64,000 nucleotides of DNA from Thioalkalivibrio sulfidiphilus HL-EbGr7 (GTDB taxonomy: Bacteria; Pseudomonadota; Gammaproteobacteria; Ectothiorhodospirales; Ectothiorhodospiraceae): NCBI RefSeq assembly GCF_000021985.1, contig NC_011901.1, positions 1,488,001 to 1,552,000 on the forward strand, written 5' to 3'. The notes beneath the pieces were generated by a model. That model had not been told where the DNA came from, ran no database searches, and saw only the letters and a list, made by a program, of their open reading frames with translations. Of the stretch, positions 44,173-53,390 are shown in pieces (position 1 is the first letter of the stretch; each line of letters opens with the position of its first letter). Made by a program: the position numbers and the translations under genes.

Positions 44173-45207
44173 ATGCCGAAGCGGCGCAGGACGGAACCCC
44201 CTGCGGGGGAGCTGGAAGACGAGATCAGGGAAGACAAGCTCGAGGCGCCTGATGAGCTCGGTGACGAGGATGAGGCGCTGGTCCTTGCCGATGAAACCGA
44301 GGATGTGGACGAGGAAGAGGAAGACGAGGATCCCGCCACCAAGGTCTATGCCGCTGGCGATGTCCCCAAGGGTGAACTGGACGCCACCCGGCTGTATCTC
44401 AGCGAAATCGAATTCTCCCCCCTGCTGACTCCTGAAGAGGAAGTCCACTACGCGCGGCTTGCCCAGAAGGGTGACGAGGCCGGCCGGCGCAAGATGATCG
44501 AGTGCAACCTGCGCCTGGTGGTCAAGATCGCACGGCGCTACATGAATCGCGGCCTTGCCCTGCTGGACCTGATCGAGGAGGGCAATCTGGGCCTGATCCG
44601 CGCCGTGGAGAAGTTCGATCCCGAGCGCGGTTTCCGCTTCTCCACCTATGCCACCTGGTGGATCCGCCAGACCATCGAGCGGGCCCTGATGAACCAGACC
44701 CGCACCATCCGCCTGCCCATCCACGTCATCAAGGAACTCAACGTCTACCTGCGCACCGCGCGCAAGCTCGCCCAGGAACTGGACCACGAGCCCACCGCGG
44801 AGGAAGTGGCCCGGCATTTGGACCGCCCCGTGGGGGACGTGAAGAGAATCCTGGCCCTGTCGGAGCGGGTCACCTCCGTGGACCTGCCCATCGGCAAGGA
44901 CGGTGAACGTGCCCTGCTGGACGTGATCCCCGACGAGCAGACCCCCGAGCCCTCCATCCTGATCCAGGACGAGGACGTGGTGCAGTTCGTGGACGAGTGG
45001 CTGCAGGAGCTGGACGAAAAACAGCGCGAGGTGATCGTGCGCCGCTTCGGCCTGCACGGCTACGAACGCAGCACCCTGGAACAGGTGGGCGCCGAACTGG
45101 GCGTCACCCGCGAGCGGGTGCGGCAGATCCAGATGGATGCATTGAAGCGCCTCAGAAAAATTCTGGAGAGCAGAGGCTTTTCGGAAGAGGCGCTTTTGCA
45201 GGGATAG
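44173..45207 (+). CDS. rpoS: RNA polymerase sigma factor RpoS
   Basis: 344 residues with AAGGAGG upstream. A long acidic N-terminal stretch ([20 protein letters not shown]) precedes region 1.2 ([20 protein letters not shown]), region 2 ([20 protein letters not shown] and [16 protein letters not shown]), region 3 and region 4.2 ([20 protein letters not shown]). It is the general stress/stationary-phase sigma factor. The acidic head is longer than in E. coli RpoS. Confidence 0.97.
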   Translation: MPKRRRTEPPAGELEDEIREDKLEAPDELGDEDEALVLADETEDVDEEEEDEDPATKVYAAGDVPKGELDATRLYLSEIEFSPLLTPEEEVHYARLAQKGDEAGRRKMIECNLRLVVKIARRYMNRGLALLDLIEEGNLGLIRAVEKFDPERGFRFSTYATWWIRQTIERALMNQTRTIRLPIHVIKELNVYLRTARKLAQELDHEPTAEEVARHLDRPVGDVKRILALSERVTSVDLPIGKDGERALLDVIPDEQTPEPSILIQDEDVVQFVDEWLQELDEKQREVIVRRFGLHGYERSTLEQVGAELGVTRERVRQIQMDALKRLRKILESRGFSEEALLQG

Positions 45208-45213
45208 GGGATG

Positions 45214-45287
45214 AGAGACAAGTGGCAAGAGACAAGAGGCAAGTAAAACCCTCTTTTCTTGTATCTTGCCTCTTGTATCTTGTCTCT
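45214..45287. repeat. Intergenic inverted repeat after rpoS
   Basis: AGAGACAAGTGGCAAGAGAC (from 45214) and CTTGCCTCTTGTATCTTGTC (from 45265) pair imperfectly around TAAAACCCTCTTTT. The arms are built of CAAGA units. The hairpin lies between the convergent rpoS and Mth938-like genes and overlaps the latter's stop. Confidence 0.8.
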
Positions 45288-45666
45288 AGCGCCTTTCTAT
45301 CATCAGCAATGCCGCCGCCACCGGCCGCCCCTCGGCCATGAGGATGTTGTAGGTCCGGCAGGCGGCGCCGGTATCCATCACCTCGAAACCGATCCCCCGA
45401 CTGCGAAACCCCAGGATGATCTCCCGGGGCGGGAACCGCAGGCGCGCGCCTGTACCCAGCAGCACGATCTCCGGGGGGGCATCCAGCAGGGCCTGGAAGC
45501 AGGCCAGGTCCAGATCCTCGAAGGCTTCCGGCGCCCACTGGGGATCCACGTGCTCGGGGGTCACGATCAGGCTGGTGCGATGGATGGTCTCGTTCACCCG
45601 GACCATGCCGGCCTCGTAGCCGGTGATCAGGTGGCTGGCGGCGCCGAAATCCTGGGTCATCTTCAT
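45286..45666 (-). CDS. Mth938-like domain protein (DUF498)
   Basis: A 126-residue protein with YEAGMVRVNETIHRTSLIVT, PEIVLLGTGARLRFPP and GIGFEVMDTGAACRTYNILM, then GRPVAAALL; these are the conserved parts of the Mth938/DUF498 family (NDUFAF3-like). The family helps assemble complex I in mitochondria; its bacterial role is unclear. It stands alone, divergent from alaC. Confidence 0.92.
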   Translation of the reverse strand: MKMTQDFGAASHLITGYEAGMVRVNETIHRTSLIVTPEHVDPQWAPEAFEDLDLACFQALLDAPPEIVLLGTGARLRFPPREIILGFRSRGIGFEVMDTGAACRTYNILMAEGRPVAAALLMIERR

Positions 45667-45842
45667 GGCCCTAAACTACCGTCCCAAGGCCGCTTTTCGC
45701 AAGGCCGGGCGGGCAGGGCGCATTGACAGTCAGGGGGGGTCACAGTACCTTTGTCAGTTTATCCGCACCCGCCCCTGGGGCTTCCGGTGCCGGATCATTG
45801 ACCCGCGACCTGCGACCAACCTCCTGCCCTGCGAATACGCCC

Positions 45843-47042
45843 GTGATCGACGAATTTCCCAGAATCAAGCGCCTGCCGCCCTATGTCTTCAACATCGTCA
45901 ACGATCTGAAGGCCAAGGCCCGAGCCCGGGGCGAGGACATCATCGATTTCGGCATGGGCAACCCGGACCAGCCCACCCCCCAGCACATCGTGGACAAGCT
46001 GGTGGAAGTGGCCCAGCGGGAGGACACCCACCGCTATTCCATGTCCCGGGGCATTCCGCGCCTGCGCCGGGCCATCTCCCGCTGGTACAAGGACCATTTC
46101 GACGTAGACCTGGACCCGGAGACCGAGGCCATCGTCACCATCGGCTCCAAGGAAGGCCTGGCCCACCTGGCGCTGGCCACCCTGGGTCCCGGTGATGCGG
46201 TGCTGGTGCCGAATCCCTCCTATCCCATCCATCCCTACGGCTGCGTGATCGCCGGGGCGGACATCCGCCACGTGCCGCTCACCGAGGGCGTGGATTTCTT
46301 CGCCGAACTGGAAAAGGCGATCCAGGACAGCTGGCCGAAGCCCAAGATGCTGATCCTGAACTTCCCGGCCAACCCCACCACCCAGTGCGTGGAGCTGGAG
46401 TTCTTCGAGAAGGTGGTCGCCATCGCCAAGGAACACGGCATCTGGGTGGTGCACGATCTGGCCTATGCGGAGATCGTGTTCGACGGCTACAAGTCCCCGT
46501 CCATCCTTCAGATACCCGGTGCCAAGGACGTGGCGGTGGAGTTCTACACCCTGTCCAAGAGCTACAACATGCCCGGCTGGCGGGTGGGCTTCATGTGCGG
46601 CAACCCGAAGCTGGTGGCCGCGCTCGGGCGCATCAAGTCGTACCTTGATTACGGCACCTTCACGCCCATCCAGGTGGCGGCCATCGCCGCCCTGGAAGGC
46701 CCCCAGGACTGCGTGGAGGAGATTCGCCAGCTCTATCTGCGGCGCCGGGACGTGCTCTGCGACGGCCTCAATGCCCTGGGCTGGAAGGTGGAAAAGCCCA
46801 AGGCCACCATGTTCGTCTGGGCGCCGATCCCCGAGCAGTACGCCCACCTGGGTTCGCTGGAGTTCTCCAAGAAACTGCTCAAGGAGGCCAGGGTGGCCGT
46901 GTCCCCGGGCATCGGCTTCGGCAGCTACGGTGACACCCACGTGCGCTTCGGTCTGATCGAGAATGAACACCGCACCCGCCAGGCCCTGCGCGGCATCAAG
47001 GCCATGTTCCGGGACGACAGCCGCCAGACCGGCACGGCGTGA
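45843..47042 (+). CDS. alaC: Alanine-type aminotransferase, AlaC-like
   Basis: 399 residues from GTG 45843, chosen since homology begins at [17 protein letters not shown]. Fold type I PLP enzyme with [39 protein letters not shown] and the PLP Lys in [16 protein letters not shown]. It is most like E. coli AlaC (glutamate-pyruvate transaminase). The position 38 bp upstream of hom is a conserved arrangement in many proteobacteria and links alanine and threonine synthesis. Confidence 0.93.
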   Translation: MIDEFPRIKRLPPYVFNIVNDLKAKARARGEDIIDFGMGNPDQPTPQHIVDKLVEVAQREDTHRYSMSRGIPRLRRAISRWYKDHFDVDLDPETEAIVTIGSKEGLAHLALATLGPGDAVLVPNPSYPIHPYGCVIAGADIRHVPLTEGVDFFAELEKAIQDSWPKPKMLILNFPANPTTQCVELEFFEKVVAIAKEHGIWVVHDLAYAEIVFDGYKSPSILQIPGAKDVAVEFYTLSKSYNMPGWRVGFMCGNPKLVAALGRIKSYLDYGTFTPIQVAAIAALEGPQDCVEEIRQLYLRRRDVLCDGLNALGWKVEKPKATMFVWAPIPEQYAHLGSLEFSKKLLKEARVAVSPGIGFGSYGDTHVRFGLIENEHRTRQALRGIKAMFRDDSRQTGTA

Positions 47043-47080
47043 GCCCGCGACAGATGACGATCAATCCCTAAGGAGTCCAT

Positions 47081-48391
47081 GTGAAACCGGTTAAAGTCGG
47101 CCTGCTCGGCCTCGGTACCGTGGGTTGCGGCACCATCAACGTGCTGACCCGCAATGGCGATGAGATCGCCCGCCGTGCCGGTCGCGGCATCCAGGTGGTG
47201 GCCGCCTCGGCCCGTGACCTCAAGCGTCCCCGCAATTGCGACCTGAGCGCGGTGCGGCTCTGCACCGACCCCTTCGAGGTGGTCAACGATCCGGACGTGG
47301 AGATCGTCGTCGAGCTGATCGGCGGCACGAAGCCCGCCAGGGAACTGGTGCTGGCCGCCATCGGGCAGGGCAAGCACGTGGTCACCGCCAACAAGGCCCT
47401 CATCGCCCTGCACGGTAACGAGATCTTCACCGCCGCCCAGGAGAAGGGCGTCACCGTGGCCTTCGAGGCCGCCGTGGCCGGTGGCATCCCCATCATCAAG
47501 GCCATCCGCGAGGGTCTGTCCGGCAACCGCATCCTGTGGCTGGCCGGCATCATCAACGGCACCGGCAACTTCATCCTCACGGAGATGCGCGACAAGGGCC
47601 GCGAGTTCGCCGATGTGCTCGCCGAGGCCCAGCGTCTGGGCTATGCCGAGGCCGATCCCACCTTCGACGTGGAGGGCATCGACGCCGCCCACAAGCTCAC
47701 CATCCTGGCGTCCATCGCCTTCGGCATCCCGCTGCAGTTCGACAAGGTCTACACCGAAGGCATCACCCGCATCACCCGGGAGGACGTGGGCTATGCCGCC
47801 GAGCTGGGCTACCGTATCAAGCACCTGGGTGTGGCGCGGCGCACGGAACAGGGCATCGAGCTGCGCGTGCACCCGACCCTGATCCCCCAGCGGCGCCTGA
47901 TCGCCAACGTGGATGGCGTCATGAACGCGGTGCTGGTCAAGGGCGACGCCGTGGGTCCAACCCTCTATTACGGCGCCGGCGCCGGTGCCGACCCCACCGC
48001 CTCCGCCGTGGTGGCGGACCTGGTGGATGTCGTGCGCGCGCTGACCTCCGACCCGGAGAACCGCGTGCCGCACCTGGCCTTCCAGGCCGATGCCCTGTCG
48101 GACATCCCGGTGCTGCCCATGGACGAGGTGCAGACCGCCTTCTACCTGCGCCTGCGGGTGCAGGACAAGCCCGGCGTGCTGGCGGACATCACCCGCATCC
48201 TGGGCGACCAGCACATCAGCCTGGAGGCGGTGCTGCAGCGGGAGACCGACGAGGACGCCGCCGAGGCCAGCATCATCCTGCTCACCCACAAGGTGCGCGA
48301 AGGCAACATGAGCAAGGCCATCTCCGCCATCCAGCAGCTGGAAACCGTGATCGCCCCGGTGATTCGCATCCGGCTGGAGAGCCTGAAGTAG
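47081..48391 (+). CDS. hom: Homoserine dehydrogenase
   Basis: 436 residues from GTG 47081, with AAGGAG about 8 nt upstream. NAD(P)-binding GLLGLGTVGCGTINVL, ANKALIALHG, AGGIPIIKAIREGLSGNRI with catalytic KADPTFDVEGIDAAHK-like (EADPTFDVEGIDAAHKL), and a C-terminal ACT domain (RLRVQDKPGVLADITRILGD) for feedback control. It reduces aspartate semialdehyde to homoserine. It is followed by thrC across an inverted repeat. Confidence 0.97.
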   Translation: MKPVKVGLLGLGTVGCGTINVLTRNGDEIARRAGRGIQVVAASARDLKRPRNCDLSAVRLCTDPFEVVNDPDVEIVVELIGGTKPARELVLAAIGQGKHVVTANKALIALHGNEIFTAAQEKGVTVAFEAAVAGGIPIIKAIREGLSGNRILWLAGIINGTGNFILTEMRDKGREFADVLAEAQRLGYAEADPTFDVEGIDAAHKLTILASIAFGIPLQFDKVYTEGITRITREDVGYAAELGYRIKHLGVARRTEQGIELRVHPTLIPQRRLIANVDGVMNAVLVKGDAVGPTLYYGAGAGADPTASAVVADLVDVVRALTSDPENRVPHLAFQADALSDIPVLPMDEVQTAFYLRLRVQDKPGVLADITRILGDQHISLEAVLQRETDEDAAEASIILLTHKVREGNMSKAISAIQQLETVIAPVIRIRLESLK

Positions 48392-48406
48392 GACACTTCT
48401 GGTATG

Positions 48407-48504
48407 TAACGCGGAGATCGCAGAGGCGCAGAGCACGCAAAGAAGACATTAAAAAATGTTTTCATGACCTTTGCGTCCTCTGCGCCTCTGCGATCTCCGC
48501 GTTA
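48407..48504. repeat. Long intergenic inverted repeat between hom and thrC
   Basis: TAACGCGGAGATCGCAGAGG at the left and CCTCTGCGATCTCCGCGTTA at the right are perfect reverse complements and extend further inward as GCGCAGAG units. Because hom and thrC are co-directional, this large hairpin may split or tune the operon rather than end it. Confidence 0.9.
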
Positions 48505-48553
48505 AACACAAAGTGCAGGGTTAACCCCCTCATCAGACATAGAGAATATCAAG

Positions 48554-49693
48554 ATGCCATTTCGTACCCGCTACACCGGACTGATCGACCGTTACCGCGA
48601 CCGCCTGCCGGTGCATGACGACACCCGCATCATCAGCCTGGGTGAAGGCAACACGCCGCTGATCCGCCTGAACAACATCCCGCGCATCGTCGGCAAGGAA
48701 GTGGACATCTACGTGAAGTACGAGGGGCTCAACCCCACCGGCTCCTTCAAGGATCGCGGCATGACCATGGCCGTGACCAAGGCGGTGGAGGAGGGCTCCA
48801 AGGCCATCATCTGTGCCTCCACGGGCAACACCTCCGCGGCTGCCGCCGCCTACGCCGCCCGGGCCGGCATCACCGCCTTCGTGCTCATCCCCGACGGCAA
48901 GATCGCCATGGGCAAGCTGGCCCAGGCCATGATGCACGGCTCCGTGGTGATCCAGATCAAGGGCAACTTCGATGACGGCATGCGCCTCGTGAAGGAAGTG
49001 GCCGACCAGGCCCCGGTGACCATCGTGAATTCCATCAATCCGTATCGTCTTCAGGGCCAGAAGACCGCCGCCTTCGAGATCGTCGAGGAACTGGGTCGCG
49101 CCCCGGACTATCACTGCCTGCCCGTGGGCAACGCCGGCAACATCACCGCCCACTGGATCGGCTACTGCGAGTACAGTTCCGCCTCCGGCGATCACGTCAC
49201 GGCGGCCTGCACCTTCTGCAAGGGCCACTGCAAGTACGCCGGCGGCGCCGTGGTGGGCAACCGCCCGAAGATGATCGGCTACCAGGCCGCCGGCAGCGCG
49301 CCCTTCATGCGCGGCGCCATGGTGGACGACCCCGAGACCGTGGCCACCGCCATCCGCATCGGTCATCCCCAGTCCTGGGATTCCGCCTGGAAGGTGAAGG
49401 AGGAATCCGGCGGCTGGTTCGACGAATGCAGCGACGCCGAGATCCTGGCTGCCCAGAAATTGCTGGCCGAGAAGGAAGGCGTGTTCTGCGAACCCGCCTC
49501 CGCCACCTCCCTGGCCGGTGCCCTGCGCGACATCCAGACCGGCAAGATCCCCGAGGGCTCCAGCATCGTCTGCACCCTCACGGGTCACGGCCTCAAGGAC
49601 CCCGACACCGCCATCGCCCAGAGCACCCGTCCGCTGGTGAACGTAGAGGCCAAGCTGGATCAGGTGAAGCGGGCGATCCTGGATAACATGTAA
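48554..49693 (+). CDS. thrC: Threonine synthase with four-cysteine insertion
   Basis: 379 residues. The PLP Lys is in [35 protein letters not shown] and [14 protein letters not shown] are typical of the short (class II-like bacterial) ThrC. Between residues about 205 and 238, where relatives read GYxEY directly into NRPKM, there are about 20 extra residues with four cysteines: CEYSS, then [10 protein letters not shown]. The pattern could bind zinc or Fe-S. The rest of the enzyme looks intact ([19 protein letters not shown]). It converts O-phosphohomoserine to threonine. Confidence 0.95.
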   Translation: MPFRTRYTGLIDRYRDRLPVHDDTRIISLGEGNTPLIRLNNIPRIVGKEVDIYVKYEGLNPTGSFKDRGMTMAVTKAVEEGSKAIICASTGNTSAAAAAYAARAGITAFVLIPDGKIAMGKLAQAMMHGSVVIQIKGNFDDGMRLVKEVADQAPVTIVNSINPYRLQGQKTAAFEIVEELGRAPDYHCLPVGNAGNITAHWIGYCEYSSASGDHVTAACTFCKGHCKYAGGAVVGNRPKMIGYQAAGSAPFMRGAMVDDPETVATAIRIGHPQSWDSAWKVKEESGGWFDECSDAEILAAQKLLAEKEGVFCEPASATSLAGALRDIQTGKIPEGSSIVCTLTGHGLKDPDTAIAQSTRPLVNVEAKLDQVKRAILDNM

Positions 49694-49694
49694 T

Positions 49695-49804
49695 TGAAGT
49701 GAGAAGGGTGAATTGGGAAGTGTGAACTCGAGCGTGGAGCCGTGGCCGGTGATAATGGCCAGTCATCCTCACTGCCTACTTCCTACTTCACCCTTCTCAC
49801 TTCA
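49695..49804. repeat. Intergenic inverted repeat after thrC
   Basis: TGAAGTGAGAAGGGTGAA (49695) and TTCACCCTTCTCACTTCA (ending 49804) are perfect 18-bp reverse complements, extended inward by TGGGAAGTGTGAA-like units. The right arm includes the stop codon of the convergent membrane gene. Confidence 0.88.
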
Positions 49805-50327
49805 GACCGAATTCCCTCCGGATCTCCGGCGCCCTCAGCCGCAGGATGATCCACCCGAACACCGGGATCATCAGGGCGGAGACCAGTATCTGGAATCCGC
49901 CGCCGAACATCCCGGGCCGCAGCACCGGTCCCGGGAAGGCACCCAGGCCCGCCATCGTCATCAGGTGCAGCACGACCGCCGCGCCGTTCCACAGCATCCC
50001 CACACCCATCATCACCAGGGTCAGTCCATAGGCCCAGGGTCTGCGACCCAGCAGGCCGATGGCACCCGTCAGCACCAGTACGGCGAACAGCAACGGGACC
50101 AGCATCAGGCTGCGGAAGTGTTCCGCCATGAAGCGGTGCGCGGGCGCGTCCGTGCCCATGCCCTGCTGCGCCCCCAGGAGCCGTTCCAGTTCCCCGGGGG
50201 AGAACATGAACTGCAGGAATAGATTCTGGGCAGCGAGCATCACACTTGCGACACCCGCCAGGATGATGAGCACCCAGGCCAGTGTGGTCACAAACCCGCT
50301 TCTCTGGGGTGGCTGTGTGTCTGTCAT
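49797..50327 (-). CDS. Four-helix membrane protein, unknown
   Basis: 176 residues from ATG 50327 (a second in-frame ATG lies at 50333). Four hydrophobic helices: LAWVLIILAGVASVMLAAQ, LMLVPLLFAVLVLTGAIGLL, GLTLVMMGVGMLWNGAAVVL and FQILVSALMIPVFGWIILRL. No family was recognised. A 262-bp MITE begins 8 bp upstream of the second ATG, so its original promoter has been pushed away or replaced. The frame stays open far into the MITE. Confidence 0.75.
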   Translation of the reverse strand: MTDTQPPQRSGFVTTLAWVLIILAGVASVMLAAQNLFLQFMFSPGELERLLGAQQGMGTDAPAHRFMAEHFRSLMLVPLLFAVLVLTGAIGLLGRRPWAYGLTLVMMGVGMLWNGAAVVLHLMTMAGLGAFPGPVLRPGMFGGGFQILVSALMIPVFGWIILRLRAPEIRREFGLK

Positions 50328-50340
50328 AAGCATGACCCTA

Positions 50341-50602
50341 GTGTCCTGAGTCAGAGATTCGTTGCATTTCAGCGGGCCTGTACGGGATGCACGGCAAGGC
50401 GCACGAGCGAAGGACGGGCAGGCCCATTCGAGCGAGAGCAACGCGGCCGAGCGCCCGTACAGGCCCGCCCGCAGGGAGCCCCGCACAAGACCCAATGCGG
50501 CGTTGCGGTCCTTGCCAAGGGCTTGCCATTGCCTGCGGCCCGCGCCTTGCCTTGGGTCTTGTGCGGGGCTCTGAAATGCAACGAATCTCTGACTCAGGAC
50601 AC
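50341..50602. mobile_element. 262-bp MITE with 32-bp perfect terminal inverted repeats
   Basis: The ends, starting GTGTCCTGAGTCAGAGATTC at 50341 and its exact complement to 50602, match over 32 bp. TA flanks both sides (50339-50340, 50603-50604), as expected from IS630/Tc1-type insertion. Inside are two further perfect hairpins: 15-bp arms at 50372-50386 and 50454-50468, and 18-bp arms at 50477-50494 and 50553-50570. There is no transposase gene. Its ends recur as a mini-palindrome at 38062-38095. Confidence 0.92.
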
Positions 50603-50875
50603 TAGCACCCGGCACGGTAATAACGACCAATAACCATGCTGGATATGATGATTTGCGTATGCGGCAAACCAGCCTGGACCGGTCAACAGAGGCAGCTCAT
50701 CTGTCGTCAATGGGCTTGCTCTATGGGTGGAACAAAATAAGTTATGATTCTCGACGCCATCAACGGCGCCGACTTTAATTGTTTCGCTGCTGGCCTGGAT
50801 TGAGACGCCGGGCATGTCATCCTGACTGCGTCGGCGTGTCGCAGTCATCAATGCAAGGACCCGCAGAACAGGGGA

Positions 50876-53191
50876 ATGACCGTGGGGATGGACGAAAAAC
50901 CCAGTAACGGCGTCAAGGGCCTCAGGCACTGGCGTTATGACCTGAGTGCCGGCCTGCAGGTGGCGCTGGTGTCCCTGCCGCTGTCCCTCGGGATTGCCAT
51001 CGCCTCCGGTGCGCCGCCGGTGACCGGGGTGATCTCGGCCATCATCGCAGGCCTGATCTTTCCCTTCCTGGGCGGTGCCTACGTCACCATCAGCGGCCCG
51101 GCCGCGGGGCTCGCGCCGGCACTGCTCTCGGGCATGCTGCTGCTGGGCGGCGGCGATCTTGCCGCCGGCTACCCGCTGTTGCTGGTGGCCATCTGCCTTA
51201 CCGGCCTGCTGCAGATCCTGCTGGCCTTCATGAACGCGGGGCGTTTTGCCATCTTCCTCCCGGTGACCGTGGTGGAGGCCATGCTCGCCGCCATCGGCAT
51301 CATGATCATCCTCAAGCAGATCCCGCCCTTGTTCGGTGATCTGTCCCCGGTGGCACCCACCACCGTGGATTCCATCCTCAAGCTGCCTCACACGCTGCTC
51401 AACATCGAGCCGACGGTGTTCCTGATCGGCGCCGTGTGCCTGTTCCTGATGTTCTATCTGAACGCGACGCGCCGGCAGTGGATGAAACGCATCCCGCCGC
51501 CCCTGTTCGTGGCCCTGCTGGGACTGGTGCTGGCCACCGTGTTCGGCCTGGAGACGGTGTATCTGATCACCATGCCGGAGAGCCTGCTGCAAGGCGGCAT
51601 CACCGTGCCCGCCTTCGGCGAGGTGATGAACCGGCCGGAACTCTGGATCAACCTGCTCATCGTGGTCATCACCCTGACGCTCATTGACGGCATCGAGTCC
51701 CTGGCCACCATCGCGGCCGTGGACAAGATCGATCCCTACCAGCGCAAGTCCAACCCCAACATCACCCTGCGCGCCATGGGCGTCTCCAACATGCTGTCGA
51801 GCCTTGCGGGCGGTCTGACCATCATCCCGGGCGGCGTGAAGAGCCGTGTGAACATTGATGCCGGCGGCCGCACCCTGTGGGCCAACTTCTACAACGCCAT
51901 CTTCCTCATCCTGTTCCTGCTGGTCGCCACGGATCTCATCGCCATGATTCCCCTGGCCGCCATCGCCGCGATCCTGATCTACGTGGGCTGGCGCTTGTGC
52001 GAGTACAAGGTGTTCCGCAAGACCTACGCCATCGGCAGGGACCAGATGGTGATCTTCCTGATCACCGTAGGTGCGATTCTGGCCACGGATCTGCTGTGGG
52101 GCATCCTCATCGGCATGGCTGCGGAAGTGCTGATGCTCGCCTATCTGCTGACGCCCTCGTTCCGGGTGGTGCTCACCGGGAGACTGAGCTTCTCCCAGTC
52201 TCTGGAGTTGCTGGCACGTAACTTCATGGGTCTGTTCAGAAATCCCATCATCAAGGTGCACGGTGACACCCGTGACGGACGGCCCCACTACGATGTCTCC
52301 GTGGGTTCCCTGGTGTGTTTCAACCTGCTGCCCTTTGACAAACTCCTGCAGCAGCTGCCCGAGGATGCCGGTCTCTCCATCATCGTCACGGAGTCCGGAC
52401 GCATCATCGACCACACGGCCATGGAGTACCTGCACCAGTTGCAGGAGGAGTCCCTGCGCGCACAGCGCCCCTTCGAGCTGCTGGGTATGGAGAAGTACTA
52501 CCAGTTCACCCAGCACTCCCTGTCGGCGCGCATGCACGATGCCGCGCTGGTCAAGCGGGAGGCGCGGCTGTCCGCCCGCGCGGAGGAGATGCACCAGTTC
52601 GCGCGTCTGCATGGTCTGCAGTTCGATCCCGCCACCCTGGCGGAACTCAACGCTCACGATTTCGTCTACCTGCGCCGCGGCGATCACAAGCAGGAACGCA
52701 ACGTGATGACCGGCCACTATCGTGACTGGATGCTGCGCGCTTTCGATTACAGTCATACCGCCGCGCCGGATTACTACGCGGAACACCAGCACACCCTGGT
52801 GATCGTCAAGCCCGCAGAGCCGGTCTCGGGTCTGCCCGACATGGTGCTGGCACCGGGGCACTACCTGAAGAGCTACCTGGTGAATTACCAGGAACTGGAA
52901 TTGCCCGAGTCCCTGGGTTTCCCCGAGGGCTATCGCCTGTATGCACCGAGTACCCACGATGGCGTGATCGCGGCAGCGGGGCGTTTGCGTGGTTTCCTGG
53001 CACGCCACCCCGGTGTGTATCTCGAAGTGCGCAAGAACGCCGTGCTCACCTTCCGGCCCGATCGGGAACTGGAGATGCCGGAGGGGATCGAGGAACTGCT
53101 GGAAATCATCGAGTACTGTTTGGAGGGTTCTCCATCCCCCGCTGATGACAACGTATCCGGCGCGGACCCTGCGGAGGAGGGGGCATCCTGA
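50876..53191 (+). CDS. SulP-family anion transporter with long C-terminal extension
   Basis: 771 residues; ATG 50888 is an alternative start. Residues about 15-430 hold the 12-14 helices of a SulP transporter, with GAYVTISGPAAGLAPALLSG, IDGIESLATIAAVDKIDPY and GGLTIIPGGVKSRVNIDAGG. A STAS-like domain follows (about 455-545: VSVGSLVCFNLLPFDKLLQQ). About 220 more residues have no recognised match; they include YLRRGDHKQERNV, HTLVIVKPAEPVSG and LAPGHYLKSYLVNYQELEL. SulP proteins move sulfate, bicarbonate or other anions; the substrate is not clear. The 273 bp upstream of it (50603-50875) has no gene. Confidence 0.9.
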   Translation: MTVGMDEKPSNGVKGLRHWRYDLSAGLQVALVSLPLSLGIAIASGAPPVTGVISAIIAGLIFPFLGGAYVTISGPAAGLAPALLSGMLLLGGGDLAAGYPLLLVAICLTGLLQILLAFMNAGRFAIFLPVTVVEAMLAAIGIMIILKQIPPLFGDLSPVAPTTVDSILKLPHTLLNIEPTVFLIGAVCLFLMFYLNATRRQWMKRIPPPLFVALLGLVLATVFGLETVYLITMPESLLQGGITVPAFGEVMNRPELWINLLIVVITLTLIDGIESLATIAAVDKIDPYQRKSNPNITLRAMGVSNMLSSLAGGLTIIPGGVKSRVNIDAGGRTLWANFYNAIFLILFLLVATDLIAMIPLAAIAAILIYVGWRLCEYKVFRKTYAIGRDQMVIFLITVGAILATDLLWGILIGMAAEVLMLAYLLTPSFRVVLTGRLSFSQSLELLARNFMGLFRNPIIKVHGDTRDGRPHYDVSVGSLVCFNLLPFDKLLQQLPEDAGLSIIVTESGRIIDHTAMEYLHQLQEESLRAQRPFELLGMEKYYQFTQHSLSARMHDAALVKREARLSARAEEMHQFARLHGLQFDPATLAELNAHDFVYLRRGDHKQERNVMTGHYRDWMLRAFDYSHTAAPDYYAEHQHTLVIVKPAEPVSGLPDMVLAPGHYLKSYLVNYQELELPESLGFPEGYRLYAPSTHDGVIAAAGRLRGFLARHPGVYLEVRKNAVLTFRPDRELEMPEGIEELLEIIEYCLEGSPSPADDNVSGADPAEEGAS

Positions 53192-53200
53192 GGCGTATTG

Positions 53201-53386
53201 AATGGACAGGATGAACAAGATTTTTCAGGATTAACAGGATTCAAGACGAAAAACATTTGACAGGATTAACATGATTTACATGATTTCTTTTTGAAAGCTC
53301 TTAATCCTGTTAATCGTGTAAATCCTGTCAAAACTCTTTTGCTCTTATCCTGTCAATCCTGAAAAATCCTGTTCATCCTGTCCATT
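53201..53386. repeat. Nested double inverted repeat between convergent genes
   Basis: Outer arms beginning AATGGACAGGATGAACAAGA (53201) pair with the complement ending at 53386; an inner pair starts TTGACAGGATTAACATGATT and closes with AATCCTGTTAATCGTGTAAA. All arms are built of AGGATTAACA-like units, in A/T-rich DNA unlike its neighbours. Confidence 0.9.
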
Positions 53387-53390
53387 GCCT

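Noticed and set aside
45723-45842. N-terminal extension of AlaC
   Set aside because: The 40 extra residues have no homology and a biased composition; family similarity begins at the GTG at 45843.
48391-48554. Threonine attenuator or riboswitch in front of thrC
   Set aside because: No leader peptide with Thr/Ile codons and no recognised riboswitch core; the structure is explained by the long inverted repeat.
50341-50602. Small genes inside the structured element
   Set aside because: Several short frames overlap on both strands, but they are by-products of the inverted repeats; none has a ribosome-binding site or recognisable product.
50594-53218. Open frame of 874 codons antisense to the SulP gene
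   Set aside because: Its translation is His/Gln/Gly-rich low-complexity sequence, typical of the antisense frame of a GC-rich gene, while the plus strand encodes an obvious SulP transporter.
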